64,000 nt of DNA, taken from Pirellulales bacterium (GTDB taxonomy: Bacteria > Planctomycetota > Planctomycetia > Pirellulales > JAEUIK01). The position numbers and the translations under genes are program-made. The number at the start of each line of letters is the position of its first letter. Within the stretch, counting starts at the first letter, position 1. Positions 46,779 through 54,483 of this stretch are shown in pieces. The notes beneath the pieces are model-generated. The model was not told the origin of the DNA, ran no database searches, and saw nothing but the letters and a program-made list of their open reading frames with translations. The stretch is taken from positions 42,494 through 106,493 of the forward strand of contig JAIBBY010000009.1 of assembly GCA_019694455.1 (NCBI GenBank), read 5' to 3'.

Positions 46779-49700
46779 CTAAGTTTGCGCCCGCAGTTGC
46801 GTAATGGCCGCGTCGATCGACGCCAGCCGCGCTCGTAGTTCTTCGAGACTTTGCCGCTCCTGATCGACCACGTGCGCCGGCGCGCGGGAGGTGAAGCTCT
46901 CGTTGGCCAATTTCTTTTCTTTGGCCGCGATGAAACCGACGACCTTCTCGCGTTCTTTCTCGTTCTTGGCCAATTCGGCCGCCACGTCGATCAGGCCGGC
47001 CAAATCGACGAACACCTCGGCGCTGCCCAGCGTGAACTTGGCGCAAGTCGCCGGCGGATCGACAGCGGCGCCCCAACCGGTGGCGCGGGCGCCGGCCAAC
47101 GAGACGAAGTACGCCTCCATCGGGCGCAACAACTCTGTCAACTCGTCGTCGCACTTCACCGCGAACCGCAACTCGGTGCGCGGCGGAATGTTCTGCCGGC
47201 CACGCACGTCGCGCAATCCGCGCAATAGCTCTTGAAACCTTGCGAACCGCGCCTCGACCGTCGCGTCGCGCCGCGCCGCTTCGGCCAGCGGCCACTCGGC
47301 GATCATAAGGCTCTCCGCCGCCGGCCGCGGCTCGGCAATGCCGCGCTGCGGCGCCACGGCCGCCAGCAACTGCCACACTTCCTCGGTCAGAAACGGCGTC
47401 AGCGGGTGCAACAGCCGCAAGAGCGTGTCGAGCGTATGCGCAAGCACTCGCTGTGCCACGGGGCGCGCGGCCTCGTCTTGCAGTCGGCTCTTGACCATCT
47501 CGACATAAAAGCTGCAAAACTCGTCCCAGGCAAAATCGTATAGCGCGCGGGCCGCGTCGGCGAAGCGAAAAGCTTCCAAATACTCCGTCACCTGCGCGGT
47601 CACGGTGTTCAGCCGGCTCAGCACCCAGCGATCCTCAATTGCCAGCTCATCGTCGGCCACTGGCGCCGGAACATAGCCCGACAGGTTCATGAGCGCGAAG
47701 CGCGACGCGTTCCAGAGCTTATTCGAGAAGTTGCGCGCCAGCTCAAACCGCTCGCTCACCACCGCGCCGCGCGCTAGCGCCACATCGGCCGGCTTCTTGG
47801 CCCACTGCGTCGAAAACGATTCGCCACAATGCGGGCATTTCAAGCGCGCCTGCATCCGATTTTCGCGGGTTTGCTCGATCAGCTTCGCGCAGTGCGGACA
47901 CTCGAACTCCACCGGCATGCGAATGTCTTGCGTTTCGGTGGTCAGGTACGCCAGCGCGAAGCGCAGCGAGTCGGCGCCGAACTTTTCGATCACATCCAAC
48001 GGATCGACGCCGTTTCCCTTCGACTTGCTCATGGTCTCGCCATAAGCGTCGAGAATTTTGGGATGAATGAAGACCTGTCGAAACGGCACGTCCCCCACGT
48101 TCGACAGCCCGGTGAGCACCATCCGCGCCACCCACAGCGTGATGATGTCGCGGCTGGTGATCAGCACGCTGGTGGGATAGTAATACGCTAACTCCGGCGT
48201 GGCGTCGGGCCAGCCGAGCGTGGAATGTGGCCACAGCGCCGAGCTGAACCAGGTGTCGAGCACGTCTTCTTCGCGCCTCAACTTGTGACCGGGCACGGTG
48301 TCTTCTGCCAGGTCTTCATCGCGCGCGCAGATCAGCCAGCGGCCTCCCTCGGTCTCGCGCCGCCAGGCAATCCCCTCACGCCCGGCGAACGCCGACTTGA
48401 GCGCCGCCTCGCTCGCCTCGGCGGGCGCGTACCAGACCGGAATTTGATGTCCCCACCAAAGCTGGCGACTCACCGGCCAATCACGCTTCTCGCCCAGCCA
48501 ATCCAAATAGCTCTTGGCGTAGCGCGTCGGCGCGATCTGCACGCGACCATCGCTCACCGCGTCCATCGCGGTTTGCGCCAGGTAGTCCATCTTCACAAAC
48601 CATTGGTCGGCCAGCCGTGGCTCGATGGGCGTCTTCGAGCGATCGGAATGCGCCAGCTCGATCTCGCGGTCTTCCACCGCTTCCATCAAGCCGAGCGCCT
48701 CGAGATCGGCCACCACGCGGCGCCGCGCCTCGGGCATCGTCAGCGCTTGGTACGGCCCGGCGGTCACGTTCAGCGTGCCATCGGCGTTCAAGATGTTGAT
48801 CATCGGCAGTTTTTGTCGCTGCCCCACCTCATAGTCATTGGGATCGTGCGCCGGCGTGATTTTCACGCAGCCAGAGCCCATCTCGGGCTTAGCCCACTCA
48901 TCGGCGATGAGCGGAATCTCGCGATCCAACAGCGGCAGCCGCAATTTGCGGCCGGCGCGCGCCATGTCGCGCAAGCGCTCCAACTGCGGCAGATGCGTTT
49001 GCCGGCGCGCTTCGAGCTCGGCCAGTTGCGTCTCCAATTCGGCGCGCGATTTCTCCGGCGTCTCAGCGATCTTGGCCCGTAGCGCCGCCACGGCTTGTTC
49101 CAGCGCCGCGTTCGGGTCGGGATGCACCGCCACGGCCGTGTCGCCGAGCATCGTCTCTGGCCGGGTGGTGGCGATCGTCACATGGGTGGGTTCGCCCGGC
49201 TGCGGATCGATCACCGGATACCGGAGATGCCAAAAGTGCCCCTGAATCGTCTCATGCACCACCTCGTCGTCGCTGACGGCGGTTTGCAGAAACGTGTCCC
49301 AGTTCACCAGCCGCTGGCCGCGATAGATGAGCCCTTGGTTGAAGAAATTGAAGAACGTGTAGCGCACCGCCCGCGCGCACATGGCATCGAGCGTGAACCG
49401 CGTGCGTTCCCAATCGCAACTACAGCCCATCTGCTTGAGCTGTCCCAGAATGCGCTTTTCGTACTCGGCCTTCCAGGCCCAAATGCGTTCGACCAGCGCT
49501 TCGCGCCCCAGGTCGTGGCGTGTCTTCTTTTCTTCCTCCAACAACCGCTTTTCCACCACGGCCTGCGTGGCGATGCCGGCATGATCGGCCCCCGGCATCC
49601 ACAGCGCGTTATATCCCTGCATGCGGCGCATGCGGATCAGGATGTCTTGCAGCGAGTTGTTCAGCGCGTGCCCCAAATGCAAGGCGCCGGTGACGTTCGG

Positions 49701-49850
49701 CGGCGGAATCACGATGGTGAACGGCTTGCGCTGGGGATCGGGCTCGCTATGAAAGTAGCCGCGCTCCTCCCAAAACCGATACCAACGACGCTGCGCGGCC
49801 GAGTGATCGTACTGCTTGGGCAATTCCTGTGTTGCAATCGACATGTTCAT
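46779..49850 (-). CDS. valS: Valyl-tRNA synthetase with zinc-ribbon insertion
   Basis: A class I synthetase of 1023 residues that charges tRNA-Val and edits mischarged threonine. The HIGH motif is PPNVTGALHLGHALN and the KMSKS motif is ETMSKSKGNGVDPLD; a C-terminal coiled coil (LANFASL-type arm around KNEKEREKVVGFIAAKEKKL) is present. Between KMSKS and the anticodon domain is an insertion with two CPHC knuckles (nucleotides 47826-47900) that forms a probable zinc ribbon. The start is ATG 49850 or ATG 49844. The 45-base gap to cimA has no room for a T-box leader. Confidence 0.95.
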   Translation of the reverse strand: MNMSIATQELPKQYDHSAAQRRWYRFWEERGYFHSEPDPQRKPFTIVIPPPNVTGALHLGHALNNSLQDILIRMRRMQGYNALWMPGADHAGIATQAVVEKRLLEEEKKTRHDLGREALVERIWAWKAEYEKRILGQLKQMGCSCDWERTRFTLDAMCARAVRYTFFNFFNQGLIYRGQRLVNWDTFLQTAVSDDEVVHETIQGHFWHLRYPVIDPQPGEPTHVTIATTRPETMLGDTAVAVHPDPNAALEQAVAALRAKIAETPEKSRAELETQLAELEARRQTHLPQLERLRDMARAGRKLRLPLLDREIPLIADEWAKPEMGSGCVKITPAHDPNDYEVGQRQKLPMINILNADGTLNVTAGPYQALTMPEARRRVVADLEALGLMEAVEDREIELAHSDRSKTPIEPRLADQWFVKMDYLAQTAMDAVSDGRVQIAPTRYAKSYLDWLGEKRDWPVSRQLWWGHQIPVWYAPAEASEAALKSAFAGREGIAWRRETEGGRWLICARDEDLAEDTVPGHKLRREEDVLDTWFSSALWPHSTLGWPDATPELAYYYPTSVLITSRDIITLWVARMVLTGLSNVGDVPFRQVFIHPKILDAYGETMSKSKGNGVDPLDVIEKFGADSLRFALAYLTTETQDIRMPVEFECPHCAKLIEQTRENRMQARLKCPHCGESFSTQWAKKPADVALARGAVVSERFELARNFSNKLWNASRFALMNLSGYVPAPVADDELAIEDRWVLSRLNTVTAQVTEYLEAFRFADAARALYDFAWDEFCSFYVEMVKSRLQDEAARPVAQRVLAHTLDTLLRLLHPLTPFLTEEVWQLLAAVAPQRGIAEPRPAAESLMIAEWPLAEAARRDATVEARFARFQELLRGLRDVRGRQNIPPRTELRFAVKCDDELTELLRPMEAYFVSLAGARATGWGAAVDPPATCAKFTLGSAEVFVDLAGLIDVAAELAKNEKEREKVVGFIAAKEKKLANESFTSRAPAHVVDQERQSLEELRARLASIDAAITQLRAQT

Positions 49851-49895
49851 TCCATTGATTTCCGCACGGCCTGATCAATCACTTTCGCGAAGCGC

Positions 49896-51497
49896 CTACA
49901 CGGCGGCGCCGGCCGGCTGATGGCTGGCCTGCCGCCGCAGTTCGTCCTTGGTGAGTTTGTATTCAAAGCTGTCGACCAGCGCAATCCAACTTGCCTCGAT
50001 CACATTTTCGCTCACCCCCACGGTGCCCCACACATCGGTCTCGTCCTTGCTTTCGATCATCACCCGCACGCCAGCGGCGGTGCCGGCTTCGGAGTTGATC
50101 ACTCGCACTTTGTAATCGACCAGATGCATGTCGGCGAGGTTCGGGTACGGCTCGGCAAGCGCCTTGCGCAAGGCGCCGTCCAAGGCGTTCACCGGCCCGT
50201 CTCCTTCGGCCACCTCGTGATGCACCCTCCCCTTGACGCGCAGCTTGACGCTGGCCTCCGTCGTCACCCGATCGCCATCCTCGGTTTGCACATTCACCCG
50301 ATAGTGCAATCGCTCAAAATGCGAGGCAAAGCTGCCGGCGCACTTGCGCACCAGCAGGTCGAACGACGCTTCAGCCGCCTCGAACTGATACCCCAGATTT
50401 TCGAGCGCCACCACCCGCGCCAAAATCTTGTCCATTAGCTCGCGGTCGTGCTCGATGTGATACTTCGTCGTCAAGGCCTGAATGTTCGACCTGCCCGACA
50501 GTTCGCTCACCAGTACTCGTCGCTCGTTGCCCACCTGCTCCGGCGGAATGTGCTCGTAGCTGGCCGCCACGCGATTCACCGCATGTACGTGCATGCCGCC
50601 TTTGTGCGCGAAGGCGCTCTGGCCGACAAACGGCTGGTTGGAGCGCAAGTGCATGTTCGCCGTTTCGTAAACATAACGCGAAAGCTCAGTCAGGTACTCC
50701 ACCTTGCCCGGCAGCAACACTTCGTATCCTCGCTTCTTGAGCGCCAAATTGGCGACCACCGAAATCAGATCCACATTGCCGCACCGTTCGCCAAAGCCGT
50801 TGATGGTGCCTTGCACCTGCGCGGCGCCGGCGTCGACCGCGGCCAGCGAGTTGGCCACCGCCAACTCGCAATCGTTGTGGCAATGAATCCCCACCGGCAC
50901 CGGCAGTCCGGCAATCGCCGCGCGCACCAGTTCCGCCACTTCCTCCGGCATGGACCCGCCGTTGGTGTCGCACAGCACCACCATGCCGGCGCCCGCCTCC
51001 GCCGCGGCGCGGATGGTCTTCAGGGCGTACTCGGGGTTCGCCTTCCAGCCGTCAAAGAAGTGCTCGGCGTCGTAGATCACCTCGCGCCCCGCGTCGCATA
51101 CCGCGCGCACGCTGTCGGAGATCATCGCCAGGTTCTCATCCAAGTCGACGCGCAGAATCTCCGTGGCGTGAAAGTCCCATGTCTTGCCCACGATGGTCAC
51201 CACCGGCGCCTCCGAGCGCAACAGCGCGATCATGCCCGGGTCGTCGACCGCGGCAACTCCCTTGCGACGGGTCATGCCAAACGCGCATACCTTGGCGTAC
51301 CGCAGGTCCAGTTCGCGCACGCGCTGAAAATATTGCGCGTCCTTTTCATTGGAGAGCGGATATCCGCCTTCGATGTAATCAAAACCCAACGAGTCCAACC
51401 GCTGTGTGATGAGCAGCTTGTCGTGCAGCGAGAGGCTGACTCCTTCGCCCTGGCTGCCGTCGCGGAGCGTAGTGTCGTAGATCTGAATGCGGCGCAT
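49896..51497 (-). CDS. cimA: Citramalate synthase
   Basis: A 533-residue HMGL-like enzyme that condenses pyruvate and acetyl-CoA to (R)-citramalate, the entry to the threonine-independent isoleucine pathway. It starts MRRIQIYDTTLRDGSQGEGV; catalytic motifs GIHCHNDCELAVAN and GFGERCGNVDLISVVANLAL are present, followed by a linker (AFAHKGGMHVHAV) and a C-terminal LeuA dimerisation/allosteric domain (GTAAGVRVMIESKDETDVWG) where isoleucine would bind. The length and INGFGERCGN wording favour CimA over LeuA. It is preceded by an attenuator-like leader (51525-51759). Confidence 0.93.
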   Translation of the reverse strand: MRRIQIYDTTLRDGSQGEGVSLSLHDKLLITQRLDSLGFDYIEGGYPLSNEKDAQYFQRVRELDLRYAKVCAFGMTRRKGVAAVDDPGMIALLRSEAPVVTIVGKTWDFHATEILRVDLDENLAMISDSVRAVCDAGREVIYDAEHFFDGWKANPEYALKTIRAAAEAGAGMVVLCDTNGGSMPEEVAELVRAAIAGLPVPVGIHCHNDCELAVANSLAAVDAGAAQVQGTINGFGERCGNVDLISVVANLALKKRGYEVLLPGKVEYLTELSRYVYETANMHLRSNQPFVGQSAFAHKGGMHVHAVNRVAASYEHIPPEQVGNERRVLVSELSGRSNIQALTTKYHIEHDRELMDKILARVVALENLGYQFEAAEASFDLLVRKCAGSFASHFERLHYRVNVQTEDGDRVTTEASVKLRVKGRVHHEVAEGDGPVNALDGALRKALAEPYPNLADMHLVDYKVRVINSEAGTAAGVRVMIESKDETDVWGTVGVSENVIEASWIALVDSFEYKLTKDELRRQASHQPAGAAV

Positions 51498-51524
51498 GGC
51501 GTTAGCTTCAAAGGCAAGGGTGGG

Positions 51525-51563
51525 AAAACAAAAAAACCCTGCGGCCGGCGGGCGGCCTCAGGG
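51525..51563 (-). terminator. Intrinsic terminator in the cimA leader (attenuator)
   Basis: On the minus strand CCCTG-A-GGCC pairs with GGCC-G-CAGGG around a seven-base loop (51563-51537), followed at once by seven T, one G and four T (51536-51525). It lies 27 bases before the cimA ATG, where a terminator makes sense only as a conditional one. A competing pairing (51599-51591 with 51565-51556) would prevent it. Confidence 0.85.
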
Positions 51564-51599
51564 CGGCGTTCATCAGACCTCAGTCGGTCACGCCCTAGG
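51556..51599 (-). promoter_or_regulatory. Antiterminator pairing in the cimA leader
   Basis: CCTAGGGCG (51599-51591), which overlaps the leader-peptide stop codon TAG, can pair with CGCCCTGAGG (51565-51556), using six or seven continuous pairs plus two more after a bulged A. The second strand contains the 5' arm of the terminator at 51563, so the two structures exclude each other. Confidence 0.7.
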
Positions 51600-51699
51600 G
51601 CCGAGTCTCCTCAATAATCCCAATAATCAACGTCGCTACCACGCCCGACGACAGCGCGACTGGCTGGCGGAAGCACGTGCAGTTGGCAACGCTGAACAT
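51595..51699 (-). CDS. cimA leader peptide with Ile-codon run
   Basis: A 34-codon frame from ATG 51699 to TAG 51595. AGGGTG (51713-51708) lies eight bases before the ATG. Codons 20-29 encode Val-Val-Ala-Thr-Leu-Ile-Ile-Gly-Ile-Ile; the Ile codons are four ATT at 51627-51613. In this GC-rich genome such a group of ATT codons is striking. The product carries no known domain. A ribosome waiting at these codons would leave the antiterminator strand free; one reaching the stop codon would cover it. This is the layout of classical branched-chain leader peptides, and cimA leads to isoleucine. Confidence 0.8.
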   Translation of the reverse strand: MFSVANCTCFRQPVALSSGVVATLIIGIIEETRP

Positions 51700-51730
51700 C
51701 AGATAAACACCCTAGGACTACCGTTTTGAA

Positions 51731-51759
51731 AGGATAGAAGAGCCCAGGCCAGATGTCAA
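51731..51759 (-). promoter_or_regulatory. cimA leader promoter
   Basis: A perfect -35 box TTGACA (51759-51754), a 17-base spacer and a -10 box TATCCT (51736-51731). A start near 51724 would give a leader RNA of about 200 bases to the attenuator. This is the best sigma-70-like promoter in the window. Confidence 0.75.
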
Positions 51760-51796
51760 TTCAGCGCTGGCGCACGTCGCGTCCCGACGCTCCGGC

Positions 51797-51958
51797 TCAC
51801 TTTTTCTTCGCTTTCTTCTTGCCGGGCGCCTTTTTCTTGGCTGCCTTGACGCTCGACTTGGCCTTGGCGCCCGCTTTCTTCTTGCCGCCCGAGCCGCCGA
51901 AAATCGAGGACCAGCCCGCCGCAAACTTCTGATTCGAACCACTATGCAGCACCGTCAT
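51797..51958 (-). CDS. Small Lys/Ala-rich basic protein
   Basis: A 53-residue frame, ATG 51958 to TGA 51797. It starts MTVLHSGSNQKFAAGWSSIF, then GGSGGKKKAGAKAK, and ends in a run of Lys, Ala and Pro (KKKAPGKKKAKKK). The N-terminus is sequence-specific while the tail resembles histone-H1-like or ribosome-associated basic tails. I believe short proteins opening with TVLHSG occur in other planctomycetes, but cannot check this here. It is directly upstream of the cimA promoter on the same strand. DNA or RNA binding is only inference from charge. Confidence 0.65.
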   Translation of the reverse strand: MTVLHSGSNQKFAAGWSSIFGGSGGKKKAGAKAKSSVKAAKKKAPGKKKAKKK

Positions 51959-52071
51959 CGCGCCAATTTCCTTCCACGTGAAGTCGCCCAGCTATTCACC
52001 ACAAACGCAACCGCTACAACTACAAAAACCGCCCCCCACCGGTCAAGCACACCCCTCACCAAATCGTACTC

Positions 52072-53085
52072 GTGGCGAACCATCTCACCAGTCCACAACT
52101 GCAGGCGCTCGCCGAATTGTTGTTGCGCGACCCCACCGGCCGGCGAACCGCGCCGCTGTGGCAGGCCGCCGGCGTTCTGCCCGCCGACGCGCTGGCCGCG
52201 TGCATTGCCAGCTTTCGGCCGCCACTGTCGATGGCGCTAGTGACCGGCTTTTGCATCGTCGACGCCGATCCTCCCTGCGCCGAGACCGATGGCCCCCCCG
52301 GCACGCTCTTTTTGGCGAGCATTTTGCGAGCGCTGGGCGCGCAGGTCGCACTGGTCTGCGACGACATGAGCCGCCAGGCACTGGAAGCTGGCAGCGAATT
52401 CCTGCAGCTTCCCAACGACCGATTGCACGTCTGTCCGAGCGGCCCAGCGCAATTTGTTGAACGGTGGGCGACTGAGTTCGTGGCCGACGGTCGCTACTCG
52501 CACCTGATCGCGGTCGAACGCCCCGGACCAAGCCATACCTTGGCCAGCGCCAGCCAAGGCGACGCCGCGCTCGCCGCCGAGTTCGCCGCGGCGGTCCCGC
52601 CAGACGACTGCGATCGCTGCCACAACATGCGCGGGCGAGACATCAGCGAATACACCGCTCCGGCACATCGGCTCTTCGAACTGGCCCAACAGTCGGGCCG
52701 ACGGATCACGACCATCGGCATTGGCGACGGCGGAAATGAGATTGGTTTTGGCGCCGTCCCCTGGATACAGCTGCGCGATGCCCTGGGCAGCGAGGTGGGC
52801 GCTCGCATCGCATGTCGCGTCCCGGCCGACCACCTGCTCATCGCGGGCACAAGCGATTGGGGCGCCTACGTGCTGGGCGTGGCGCTGGCCGCCGCTGCCG
52901 GTCGCCACGATCTAATTACCCCTGCCGTAGTCGACCGTCAACGTGACCTGCTGCGGCATCTGGTCAAAACCACAAGCATCGTCGATGGCGTCACGCGGCG
53001 GCGCGAAGCGACCGTCGATGGCTTGCCGCTCGAAGAATACCTTGGCTTGTTACGCGAAGCTGTCGAATGCGTTGCCTGCGACTGA
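52072..53085 (+). CDS. D-glutamate cyclase-like protein (DUF4392)
   Basis: A 337-residue cytoplasmic protein resembling the D-glutamate cyclase (DGLUCY) C-terminal region, which converts D-glutamate to 5-oxo-D-proline. Visible features are ALVTGFCIVDADPPCAETDG near residue 60, the Gly-rich TTIGIGDGGNEIGFGAVPW and the C-terminal GTSDWGAYVLGVALA. The start is a GTG at 52072 with no clear ribosome site, so it may lie slightly elsewhere. It is 78 bases before purD on the same strand. The function is inferred from family resemblance alone. Confidence 0.78.
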   Translation: MANHLTSPQLQALAELLLRDPTGRRTAPLWQAAGVLPADALAACIASFRPPLSMALVTGFCIVDADPPCAETDGPPGTLFLASILRALGAQVALVCDDMSRQALEAGSEFLQLPNDRLHVCPSGPAQFVERWATEFVADGRYSHLIAVERPGPSHTLASASQGDAALAAEFAAAVPPDDCDRCHNMRGRDISEYTAPAHRLFELAQQSGRRITTIGIGDGGNEIGFGAVPWIQLRDALGSEVGARIACRVPADHLLIAGTSDWGAYVLGVALAAAAGRHDLITPAVVDRQRDLLRHLVKTTSIVDGVTRRREATVDGLPLEEYLGLLREAVECVACD

Positions 53086-53163
53086 CGGCGGTTGTTCACT
53101 TACGACCACTGCGCTAAAATCGAACTTGGCAAAACGGCGCGCGAACAAATAGGAACTAGAGGC

Positions 53164-54462
53164 ATGAACATTCTGGTCATCGGCGCCGGCGGCCGCGAAC
53201 ACACGCTGGCCTGGAAGCTCGCGCAAAGTCCGCTGGCAGACAAGATCTTCGTCGCCCCCGGCAACGCCGGCACGGCGATCGACGCCGAGAACGTGGATAT
53301 CTCGCCCTCCGATTTCCCTCGGCTGATCAAGTTCGCCAAGCAGAACGAGGTGGGACTCACCGTGGTCGGCCCCGAGGCGCCGCTAGTGGCGGGAATCGTC
53401 GACGCCTTTCTGGCCGAAAAACTGCGGATCTTCGGTCCCACCAAGGCGGCTGCGGAACTCGAGGGAAGCAAGGCGTTCTGCAAGAATCTGCTGCGCCAGG
53501 CCGACGTGCCAACCGCCGACTACCGCGTGTTTCGTAGCGCCGACAGCGCCGCCACCTTTCTGAAAGACCGCGAAGACGTCCCGATCGTCGTCAAGGCCGA
53601 TGGCCTGGCCGCCGGCAAGGGAGTGTTTGTCTGTAGCGGCCGCAACGAGGCGATCGAGGCGGTCGAGACCATACGCAACGAGCTGGGCCAAGCCGGCAGT
53701 CAGATCGTCATCGAAGAACGCCTCGATGGCGAAGAGGCCAGCATCATGGCCATCACCGATGGCCGGACCATCGTGACGCTCGAATCGGCCCAGGATCACA
53801 AACGCGCCTTCGATGGCGACACCGGCCCCAACACCGGCGGCATGGGCGCCTACTCCCCGGCGCCGCTGGTCACGCCGGCGCTGATGCGCAACATTGAAGA
53901 ACGTGTGCTGGTGCCGACCGTCCACGCCATGAAGCGTTCGCGGCGGCCGTTTCGCGGCGTCCTGTACGCCGGCCTGATGATCGGCAACCAAGGCCCCAAG
54001 GTGCTGGAATACAACGTCCGGTTTGGCGATCCCGAATGTCAGGCCATGCTGATGCGGCTCAAGAGCGATCTGGTCGAACTGCTCCTGGCGACTGCCGAGG
54101 GTCAGCTAGAGCGCGTCGAGCGACCGCAGTGGCACTCTGATCCTGCCATCTGCGTCGTCATGGCCAGCCGAGGCTATCCTGGCGCGTACGAGCGCGGCAA
54201 GCCAATTCGCGGCTTGGACGAGGCCGCCAAAGTGCCGGGCGTCAAAGTATTTCACGCCGGCTCCGTCCGCTCGGATGGCCAGGTGCTCACCGACGGCGGT
54301 CGCGTGCTCGGCGTCACAGCCATGGGCGGCACAATTCCCGCCGCCAAGCTGCAAGCCTATACGGCGGTCAAGGCCATCCGCTGGGATGGCGCCTGGTGCC
54401 GCAAGGACATCTCCGACAAAGCGGTGCTGAACCTCGACGACGAACCGGTTACCGACGAGTAA
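53164..54462 (+). CDS. purD: Phosphoribosylamine-glycine ligase
   Basis: An ATP-grasp enzyme of 432 residues that joins glycine to phosphoribosylamine in purine synthesis. It starts MNILVIGAGGREHTLAWKLA, has the ATP-grasp markers VVKADGLAAGKGVFV and the signature RFGDPECQAMLMRLKSDLVE, preceded by GGMGAYSPAP. The length fits the family. The ATG at 53164 with AGAGG just upstream is preferred over upstream frames, which lack homology. No other pur gene is nearby. Confidence 0.96.
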   Translation: MNILVIGAGGREHTLAWKLAQSPLADKIFVAPGNAGTAIDAENVDISPSDFPRLIKFAKQNEVGLTVVGPEAPLVAGIVDAFLAEKLRIFGPTKAAAELEGSKAFCKNLLRQADVPTADYRVFRSADSAATFLKDREDVPIVVKADGLAAGKGVFVCSGRNEAIEAVETIRNELGQAGSQIVIEERLDGEEASIMAITDGRTIVTLESAQDHKRAFDGDTGPNTGGMGAYSPAPLVTPALMRNIEERVLVPTVHAMKRSRRPFRGVLYAGLMIGNQGPKVLEYNVRFGDPECQAMLMRLKSDLVELLLATAEGQLERVERPQWHSDPAICVVMASRGYPGAYERGKPIRGLDEAAKVPGVKVFHAGSVRSDGQVLTDGGRVLGVTAMGGTIPAAKLQAYTAVKAIRWDGAWCRKDISDKAVLNLDDEPVTDE

Positions 54463-54483
54463 TCTCCGCCGGTCCGCCCGCTA

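Noticed and set aside
49851..49895. A T-box or other tRNA-sensing leader before valS
   Set aside because: Only 45 bases separate cimA and valS on the same strand, which is too short for such an element, and no stem-loop with a terminator is seen.
51598..51713. The CCTAGGG sequence that occurs twice in the cimA leader as a possible protein-binding operator
   Set aside because: One copy serves as the Shine-Dalgarno region and the other as the antiterminator strand, so the attenuator model explains both without a repressor.
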